Shown piece by piece: positions 15,011 through 20,438 of a stretch of DNA of 20,438 nt (its first letter is position 1; each line of letters begins with the position of its first letter). Below the pieces are notes generated by a model that did not search any database, was not told the origin of the DNA, and saw nothing but the letters and a program-made list of their open reading frames with translations. Position numbers and translations under genes: made by a program. Source of the stretch: Bacteriovoracaceae bacterium UBA7695 (GTDB taxonomy: Bacteria; Bdellovibrionota; Bacteriovoracia; Bacteriovoracales; Bacteriovoracaceae); contig DLGL01000018.1 in assembly GCA_002482685.1 (NCBI GenBank), positions 2,649-23,086 on the forward strand. Direction: 5' to 3'.

Positions 15011-15765
15011 TACCAGTTCCTCCGTCCAAGGCTCTTCACAGTCAGAAGCCCGAAAGTAAAAACAAAACTTCCATAATAAATCAAATCCTGAGTGCCAAGT
15101 ATCCCTCTGAGAACTCTTTCAAAGTGAGAAGTGATTCCAATATAAGTAAATATTTCCGCAACAAGATAGTTTGAATTCAGATGCCCACCCCAGGTGATCA
15201 TCCACAAAAACATAATTCCTAAAACAGAAAGAAGTGCGGCGATGATTTGATTCCCGGATATAGAAGAACAAAAAAGACCAAGTGAAATATAAGCACAAGC
15301 ATTAAGTAGAACAGCTAAGTAGGAAGTACCAAGCAAACTAAAGTCCCGGATGCCAATTCCCCAAATAACTAGTGGGAAAACCCCTGTCATAACCAGCATG
15401 GCCCCAATTAATGTCAGTGCGGCCAGGGCCTTTGCGACAACCAGTTGCCAATCCCGGGTAGGGGCCAGCCAGTATAAATCGAGCGTCTCAAGACGCTTTT
15501 CTTCTGAAAAAAGTTTCATCGTTATAAGTGGAATAAAAATCAGGAATAAAAAATTAACATTCGCAAAAAACTTCAACACAACTTCTTCAACAAATGAAAT
15601 CTGCTCAGACATGCCCTGGGGCATCGCCTGGATACCATCTGTATAGGTGACAAGAAGATTGAAAAAAATGATTCCACTAATAAATGAAAAGAGCCCGATT
15701 AAAACATAGGCAAGCGGTGAAGAGAAATAAGACTCAACTTCTTTTTTCCACATTGTAATGATCAT
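15010..15765 (-). CDS. ABC-2 type permease (GldF-like)
   Basis: The 251-residue protein has about six membrane helices and the ABC-2 permease signature order: WKKEVESYFSSPLAYVLIGLF at the N-terminus, FLIFIPLITMKLFSEEKRLE and LDLYWLAPTRDWQLVVAKALA in the centre, and a final membrane helix ending KSLGRRNW. This arrangement is that of GldF and NosY-type permeases. The ATG at 15765 overlaps the ATPase stop by four bases (ATGA). The transported substrate is not predictable. Confidence 0.9.
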   Translation of the reverse strand: MIITMWKKEVESYFSSPLAYVLIGLFSFISGIIFFNLLVTYTDGIQAMPQGMSEQISFVEEVVLKFFANVNFLFLIFIPLITMKLFSEEKRLETLDLYWLAPTRDWQLVVAKALAALTLIGAMLVMTGVFPLVIWGIGIRDFSLLGTSYLAVLLNACAYISLGLFCSSISGNQIIAALLSVLGIMFLWMITWGGHLNSNYLVAEIFTYIGITSHFERVLRGILGTQDLIYYGSFVFTFGLLTVKSLGRRNW

Positions 15766-16691
15766 TTTCTGTTCTCCGTCATGTGCAAGAAGATATCTTC
15801 AAGCTCAGGAGACTCTATATGAAGAGTCATAAGTTTCTTTCCTTGATTCAAAATAAATTTACCCAGATCAGAGCGTATATCCGCTTCAGATTCAAAGGTC
15901 ACCATGAATTGCTCTTCCATGGAAAGAGTTGAATGATGAGTCACATCGTATTTGCCAAAGCTCGACAGATCAGGAAGATTCTCTCCAAGACCAAGACCAA
16001 GTTTTATAACAAGCCCTTGCCTGAACTTTCGGTGAATATCTTTTAAATCTCCAGATGCTCTGATTTTACCCTTGTGAATGATGGTAATGTGATCGCACAG
16101 CTGTTCAACTTCACTTAATACATGTGAAGAAAAAAGGATTGTTTTTCTGGCAGAGAGTTTTTTGATAAAATCACGTACTTCCACGACTGTTTGAGGGTCA
16201 AGTCCATTCGTCGGCTCATCCAGCATGAGAAAAGGAGCATCATAGACAATTGCCTGGGCTATCCCCACTCGTTGTTTATAACCCTTTGAGAGATTTCCAA
16301 TAAGTCTGCCCCGCACATCTGTGAGGCTTAATTCTTCCATAACTCGATCCGTCTGCTCTCTGACATTTTTTACCTCATGCAAGCGGGCAACATACTGAAG
16401 ATATTTTTCAACTTTCATATCCATATAAAGAGGAGCATTCTCTGGTAGAAGGCCTAGCTGATTTCTCAGTGCACGGTTATCCGGAGAAACGGTTTGTCCA
16501 AAGAGTTTGATCTCCCCGGAAGACGAGGGAATCATGCCGGCAATCATTTTCATGGTTGTCGACTTTCCTGCTCCGTTAGGCCCCAGGAATCCGTGAATTG
16601 AGCCCTGCTTAACCTCAAAACTTAAATCCGATACGGCCATCCGCCCGGGATATTCCTTAGTAACTTTATCAACTACCAGTATTTTGTCCAT
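15762..16691 (-). CDS. ABC transporter ATPase (GldA-like)
   Basis: The 309-residue protein carries Walker A (GPNGAGKST, 37-45), the ABC signature LSKGYKQR (134-141), Walker B FLMLDEP (154-160) with the D-loop TNGLD, and the switch His at 190 (SSHVLSE). The Q-loop reads LPENAPLY with Glu in place of Gln, a feature shared with GldA-type ATPases. A roughly 80-residue C-terminal domain follows the nucleotide-binding domain. It is first in a five-gene minus-strand operon (ATPase, permease, GldG-like, DUF4340, Yip1-like). The start lies only 27 bases from the farthest possible start of the divergent NrnA-like gene, so the two promoters must be close or overlap coding sequence. Confidence 0.93.
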   Translation of the reverse strand: MDKILVVDKVTKEYPGRMAVSDLSFEVKQGSIHGFLGPNGAGKSTTMKMIAGMIPSSSGEIKLFGQTVSPDNRALRNQLGLLPENAPLYMDMKVEKYLQYVARLHEVKNVREQTDRVMEELSLTDVRGRLIGNLSKGYKQRVGIAQAIVYDAPFLMLDEPTNGLDPQTVVEVRDFIKKLSARKTILFSSHVLSEVEQLCDHITIIHKGKIRASGDLKDIHRKFRQGLVIKLGLGLGENLPDLSSFGKYDVTHHSTLSMEEQFMVTFESEADIRSDLGKFILNQGKKLMTLHIESPELEDIFLHMTENRK

Positions 16692-16763
16692 AATCAGTCC
16701 GTTTGAAGATAAGATGAAATGAATTCTCTAGTTACAGGCCTAAGCGCCGAAAAGCTCATTAAC

Positions 16764-17783
16764 ATGATCACTATTTTAGATACTTTTAAGTCAAGAATAC
16801 AAGCCGCAGATAGAATTCTTATCACGACTCATGAATTTCCTGACGCTGATGGAATTGGAAGCGAAATCGCACTCTGTCTCGCTCTGAGATCTTTGGGTAA
16901 AAAATCGTTCTGTTTAAACGAAGAGCCACTTCTTGAGCGGTATCAATACCTTGATCAAGATAGAGTCGTTCAAGGTCATGATGATTTCTTGAAAGACCAC
17001 GCCAACTTTAAACCGGATCTCATCATTGTCGTAGACACCAATACCAAAGCACGGGTTGGAAAAAAAATGGGCGTATTTATCGGGGAATCGACCCCGACTC
17101 TGTATATCGATCATCATCCCTGTCGCGGTCGGGATCTTTCTACTCACTGTATTGACGTCACAGCTGCTGCCACAGGACAAATGGTGGGCGAAATGATCGA
17201 ATACTTAGGTGTTAAATTCACTAAGAAAATGGCCTTACCGATTTATACATCTATCATCATCGATACAAGCTCTTTTCGTTATCCGACTGTCTCTGCCAAC
17301 ACGCATAGACTAGTGGCCAAACTTATGGACACCGGGATTAATCCACCAGAAGCTTACAATGGCATCTATGGAACAAAACGAATCGTTCATATGCATCTTT
17401 TGAGTCAGATTCTAAAATCTGCCGCAACCAATGAGTCAGAGACAATTGCCTGGATGGTACTTAAAAAAGAAGATATCGATCAATTCAAATCAGATATTGA
17501 AGATACCCATGCCTTCATTAATCACTTACTCATTCTGAATAATATCAAAGTGGCCATCATGTTCAGAGATGATGGCGATCAGGTAAAAATGAGTCTTCGA
17601 TCTTCCGGGGATATTGATGTTGGTTTAGTTGCCGCTGCTCTCGGTGGAGGGGGTCACTCTCACTCTGCTGCCACAATCCTCATTCGCGGTAACAATGAGT
17701 CCAACGAAGATCTTATAAAAAAGACAGTCAAGACGGTGGAAGAAGTCGTCAAGAAGATAGAAAAAGATCTTCACGCTTTATAG
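16764..17783 (+). CDS. nrnA: DHH/DHHA1 phosphoesterase, NrnA-like nanoRNase/pAp phosphatase
   Basis: NrnA-type enzymes degrade 2-5-nt RNA fragments and dephosphorylate pAp with Mn ions. The protein has the DHH order: THEFPDADGIGS (metal-binding His and Asp residues), IIVVDTNT, YIDHHP (the DHH motif), a mid-region IIIDTSSFRYP, and a C-terminal DHHA1 substrate-binding loop LGGGGHSHSAA. The ATG at 16764 is preferred (339 residues) because family members start about 20 residues before the first His motif. An upstream in-frame ATG at 16719 would leave only 27 bases to the divergent ABC operon. Neither start has a strong Shine-Dalgarno sequence. The TAG stop is two bases from the stop of the opposing gene. 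Confidence 0.9.
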   Translation: MITILDTFKSRIQAADRILITTHEFPDADGIGSEIALCLALRSLGKKSFCLNEEPLLERYQYLDQDRVVQGHDDFLKDHANFKPDLIIVVDTNTKARVGKKMGVFIGESTPTLYIDHHPCRGRDLSTHCIDVTAAATGQMVGEMIEYLGVKFTKKMALPIYTSIIIDTSSFRYPTVSANTHRLVAKLMDTGINPPEAYNGIYGTKRIVHMHLLSQILKSAATNESETIAWMVLKKEDIDQFKSDIEDTHAFINHLLILNNIKVAIMFRDDGDQVKMSLRSSGDIDVGLVAAALGGGGHSHSAATILIRGNNESNEDLIKKTVKTVEEVVKKIEKDLHAL

Positions 17784-17785
17784 GA

Positions 17786-18172
17786 TTATTGGTTTCTTAA
17801 AACCTTTGCTACAAAAGACAGCGCCATAGCGGCAAGTATCAAAATCAAAATTTTCTCAAATTTTTTCATGTTATTGCGAACTCTTGTTGCATCCTCTGCA
17901 CTTTTAACTTTTGGAGCTTCTTCAGTGAAATCTGGTGCTTCCATTTCAGGAAAGATTCCGAGATTGGCCAGTTTTGCCTGGGCCACTTCGGGAAGTTTTG
18001 AAAATTGATCAGCTGGTATGTCGATCTGGTAAAATGAGGCATCACCTCTTCCTCCCCTGACCTTTACATCATCACCTCCACCAGCGGCATCTACCTGGTA
18101 TTCGGCTTTATGCTCATCCAGAATTTTAGTAATAAGAGAAAGTTCGTGGTGAGATAGACCTTGAGTAATCAT
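17786..18172 (-). CDS. Small tail-anchored protein of unknown function
   Basis: The 128-residue product has an N-terminal soluble domain (about 1-75) with a helix (SHHELSLITKILDEHKAEYQ), a Gly/Asp-rich turn, and a short strand (FYQIDIPADQF). A Pro/Glu-rich linker follows, then one membrane helix near the C-terminus (ILILILAAMALSFVAKVL, about 107-125) flanked by Lys/Arg. The helix-strand layout faintly recalls DUF2007 or YscJ-like ring domains, but I cannot assign a family. Its ATG overlaps the glycosyltransferase stop by four bases (ATGA), so it is the last gene of the trmFO-DMT-glycosyltransferase run, and its topology suggests a cytoplasmic domain tethered to the inner membrane. Confidence 0.75.
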   Translation of the reverse strand: MITQGLSHHELSLITKILDEHKAEYQVDAAGGGDDVKVRGGRGDASFYQIDIPADQFSKLPEVAQAKLANLGIFPEMEAPDFTEEAPKVKSAEDATRVRNNMKKFEKILILILAAMALSFVAKVLRNQ

Positions 18173-19215
18173 TCGTTTTTATCCAGAAATTTGACCATAC
18201 GGGATTTAAATAACCGTTCATTCCACTTAAGACCAAGTCTGCGCAGGGCCCGACGATCTAGCGAAAGAAAAGAGCTTTCAATTTCTGCATGGAGGTTACT
18301 AATATCTGATTCAGAGAAATTTTTTAAAAAATAAGTACCTTGAGTAAGGTATTCACGGTTGAGTTTTGAATCCATCACTACAACCGGACGCCCCGTGCAA
18401 AGTCCTCCAAAAGCCCTGGAAGGAAAATAGTTGCGTGAAAAGTCCCAGACCGCTTTCGCCTGATGGGAATACATCGCACTGGTAGCTTCACAATGGTCAC
18501 CAGCAAAATCAATAGAAGGGAAATCTTTCTTAACTTTTGCCAGGTGTTCGTGAGGTCCCATCACCCTAATAGTTTGTCCTTTCTCAGTCAGGACTTTGGC
18601 AACTGTGTAGAAATTATCTTCCGATAAATCATGAGAATAAATGAGGTGATGCTCAAATAAAAAGTTATGGTCCTCATCTTTTACAAATGGGTACTCTTCA
18701 GTTCTGAAAGTGGGTTGAATGACTTCAGCGTTAGGCAATTCAAGTTGCTCTTTTAGAGTCTCGGAGCTTACAGCAATTTTTTTGTAGCGGGTGAGGGCCT
18801 TCTCCCGCCATTCATTTACATAGGGTGAAAATAATTTTTGCCACCCTAGTTCAGATTGGTCCACAAGGTTCCAATCCACGATGTAGAGATAGCTCTGTAG
18901 ATGGGATGGAAAATTCAGACCATGTATATATCCACGACTGATAACAATCACTTTTTCAATAGATTTATGAAGAGGCATACCTTTCACTGCAGAAGGCATG
19001 ATCCAGAAGTTCTTTTTAAAGACATCAAGATTTTTGGCCTTATTTGTGAGGAAACTCGAGACAATCGGGCGTGTTTCAACTTGTCCAAGAATAGCTCCCT
19101 GACGGTGAGCGATTGTGTAAATTTCTGAATTAGGAAAGAGATTGAGTGCCATCTCCAAAAGAAAGATAGAGTCGTCTCGGGACAGGAGTGAATCAATACA
19201 AAGAGCTGTTTTCAT
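18169..19215 (-). CDS. GT-B glycosyltransferase, group 1/GT4-like
   Basis: The 348-residue protein has the two-domain pattern of GT-B enzymes. The first domain starts MKTALCIDSLLSRDDSI and continues to SYLYIVDWNL, and KIAVSSETLKEQL precedes the linker. The second domain includes HLIYSHDLSEDNFYTVAKVL, QTIRVMGPH and the donor-site region YFPSRAFGGLCTGRPVVVMD. The usual GT4 E-x7-E is not obvious at that site (R-A-F-G-G-L-C-T-G-R), so it is a divergent member. The acceptor and sugar donor are unknown. There is no signal peptide. The ATG is one base after the DMT transporter stop; no clear Shine-Dalgarno sequence is seen. Confidence 0.75.
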   Translation of the reverse strand: MKTALCIDSLLSRDDSIFLLEMALNLFPNSEIYTIAHRQGAILGQVETRPIVSSFLTNKAKNLDVFKKNFWIMPSAVKGMPLHKSIEKVIVISRGYIHGLNFPSHLQSYLYIVDWNLVDQSELGWQKLFSPYVNEWREKALTRYKKIAVSSETLKEQLELPNAEVIQPTFRTEEYPFVKDEDHNFLFEHHLIYSHDLSEDNFYTVAKVLTEKGQTIRVMGPHEHLAKVKKDFPSIDFAGDHCEATSAMYSHQAKAVWDFSRNYFPSRAFGGLCTGRPVVVMDSKLNREYLTQGTYFLKNFSESDISNLHAEIESSFLSLDRRALRRLGLKWNERLFKSRMVKFLDKNE

Positions 19216-19216
19216 A

Positions 19217-20119
19217 TCAGTATTTTTTTATCTGGATAATGAGTGAGCCGATAATCAAAATACCACCCCCCAGAAGTTGCAGATCTGTTAATTGTTTACC
19301 TAAGAAAAACCAGTTAACAATGATAGCAAAGAAAGGGAAAAACATCTCTGCAATCGCTGTCGTCCTGGCAGAAAGCCGTTTTAGTCCCTGGTAATAAAGC
19401 CACATGGCCAGAGCACCAGAAATGAGAACCATGATTAAAACCCGAAGGTAGTCTTCCCCCATGGGAAGAATCATAGATTTGTTCCAGTGAACAAAGGGAA
19501 TCAAAACTAAAAGTCCTACTAAAAAACGGCCGGCCATAATGGATTTTGTATCAAAGCCCACCATCGAGAGGCGTTTACCAAAAACGGTTGTGGCCCCCCA
19601 GCCAATGATAGAAACCGCAACTAATGTGTAGCCGTGTAGAGCGGTGTCAGAAATCACCATAGTGTAATCACTTACCATAAGGTGATAAAATCTTTCTATA
19701 TCGGGCGAACTGATTAATAGCCCACCAAACATACAGATCACGGCACAGACGATAAACTGTTTTTGAATTTGCTCTTTAAGAATGATGGCGGACAAAAGAA
19801 TCGCAACCACCGGCTGAAGCTTCTGCAAAAGAATCACTAGTGAAGGATTGAGGTACTGAAACGATTGAGTAAAGGCGACAGTTGCCACCGCTGACCCCAG
19901 GCCTCCGATAACTAAAAAACTGAAAATATCCGCCAGCTTCAGTTCACCGATTCTTTTTATGGCAGGAATTAAACCGAGAGAAAATAGCAACGTTAAGACA
20001 ACATGTTCGTAAAAGACGATCGTAATGGGATTAATCCCACGCTCGACCAAAGGGTAACGAATAAGGGTATCTAAGCCCCAAAGCAAGCATGCAAGGATAA
20101 CAAAAAAAGTTCCGGCCAT
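19217..20119 (-). CDS. DMT-superfamily (EamA) transporter
   Basis: The 300-residue protein has about ten membrane helices arranged as two EamA repeats. The first opens with FFVILACLLWGLDTLIRYP and includes FTQSFQYLNPSLVILLQKLQ followed by VVAILLSAIILKEQ. The second includes SIIGWGATTVFGKR, ALAMWLYYQGLKRLSARTTA and FFAIIVNWFFLGKQLTDLQL. EamA transporters export or import metabolites such as amino acids or nucleotide sugars across the inner membrane; the substrate is not predictable. The gene starts three bases after trmFO and ends one base before the glycosyltransferase, which could hint at a shared glycan function, though no more than that. Confidence 0.9.
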   Translation of the reverse strand: MAGTFFVILACLLWGLDTLIRYPLVERGINPITIVFYEHVVLTLLFSLGLIPAIKRIGELKLADIFSFLVIGGLGSAVATVAFTQSFQYLNPSLVILLQKLQPVVAILLSAIILKEQIQKQFIVCAVICMFGGLLISSPDIERFYHLMVSDYTMVISDTALHGYTLVAVSIIGWGATTVFGKRLSMVGFDTKSIMAGRFLVGLLVLIPFVHWNKSMILPMGEDYLRVLIMVLISGALAMWLYYQGLKRLSARTTAIAEMFFPFFAIIVNWFFLGKQLTDLQLLGGGILIIGSLIIQIKKY

Positions 20120-20122
20120 GGA

Positions 20123-20438
20123 TTATCTTAACGAAGAATAAAAGCTTTGGAAAACATCTTGTGCTCGTTTAGCGACGAGTTCTTTTCGAAGTTTCTTTCC
20201 GCCGGCCTTTCTTTGCTCTTTGCTGAAGTCAACCGAGGGTAAAAGCCCAAAGTTGATATTCGAAGGACAGGGCTTTTCAACTGTCATGATGTAATTGACC
20301 AGGGCTCCCATAGCTGTTTCCACCGGGAAGCTAATCGCCTCTTCACCTTTAATCCGGCGAAGGAGTTGGAAGGCTACATAAAGACCCATCGAAGCAGATT
20401 CGGTATAGCCTTCAACACCGGTAATTTGTCCGGCGAAG
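20123..20438 (-). CDS. trmFO: TrmFO, folate-dependent tRNA (uracil-54-C5)-methyltransferase, C-terminal fragment
   Basis: TrmFO makes ribothymidine at position 54 of tRNA using methylenetetrahydrofolate and FAD. The frame is open to the window edge and gives about 104 C-terminal residues beginning FAGQITGVEGYTESASMGLY, the family's hallmark block (GQITGVEGY.ES). FPVETAMGALVNYI and SNINFGLLPSVD follow, in the order expected. The N-terminal FAD domain lies outside the window. The commonly seen A-A-S-G after ES is A-S-M-G here. Its TAA is three bases from the DMT gene start, so it appears to lead or sit within that operon. Confidence 0.95.
   Translation of the reverse strand, partial: FAGQITGVEGYTESASMGLYVAFQLLRRIKGEEAISFPVETAMGALVNYIMTVEKPCPSNINFGLLPSVDFSKEQRKAGGKKLRKELVAKRAQDVFQSFYSSLR

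Noticed and set aside
1..20438. tRNA genes, CRISPR repeats, insertion-sequence ends, phage genes, toxin-antitoxin pairs
   Set aside because: I looked for direct-repeat arrays, transposase motifs and cloverleaf-type sequences and saw none; almost all sequence is explained by housekeeping-type genes.

Overview
The window reads as a chromosomal stretch of a Gram-negative predatory-type bacterium, most likely Bdellovibrionota (Bacteriovorax/Peredibacter-like). This placement is inference. It rests on the mix of gene families: a CpoB-like lipoprotein beside tsaD, a GldA/GldF/GldG plus DUF4340 ABC cluster, folate-dependent trmFO, and a tdk/upp/hpt salvage set. No rRNA or tRNA gene, insertion sequence, CRISPR array, prophage or transfer signature was seen. 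Genes are packed very tightly, and no gap longer than about 170 bases lacks a gene.

Left block, plus strand (1-4935): the tail of a DUF4398-like envelope protein, a CpoB/YbgF-like lipoprotein, tsaD (tRNA t6A37), rsmA (16S rRNA dimethylation), an outer-membrane-type barrel protein, smpB (trans-translation) and a DUF2203-like small protein. From 255 onward every junction overlaps or abuts, so this looks like one translationally coupled operon joining envelope and translation-fidelity genes.

Second block (4946-8302): a minus-strand pair, a DUF2252 kinase-like protein followed by a TauE/SafE permease. Divergent to it is a small plus-strand four-helix membrane protein, which overlaps tail to tail with the next minus-strand gene.

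Third block, minus strand, read right to left (11336 to 7337): tdk, a long uracil phosphoribosyltransferase homologue, hpt, a GHMP-family sugar kinase, and an unrecognised Cys-cluster protein that may have an RNase H-like fold. The first three form a nucleobase/nucleoside salvage set, which would fit an organism that feeds on prey nucleic acids. A perfect inverted repeat lies in the tdk leader.

Fourth block, minus strand (16691 to 11506): ATPase, permease, GldG-like auxiliary protein, DUF4340 protein and a Yip1-like membrane protein. They are joined by ATGA or TAATG overlaps and probably form one envelope-associated ABC system of unknown substrate.

Right end: a plus-strand DHH/DHHA1 nanoRNase/pAp phosphatase (NrnA-like) converges, with a 2-base gap, on a minus-strand run. 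Read right to left, that run is trmFO (C-terminal end only), a DMT/EamA transporter, a GT-B glycosyltransferase and a small tail-anchored protein of unknown function.

Nothing here is clearly a new defence or mobile system. The best leads are the five-gene ABC operon, the unrecognised Cys-cluster protein in the salvage operon, the altered uracil-site motif of the Upp homologue, and the Asp-to-Asn change in the DUF2252 catalytic loop.
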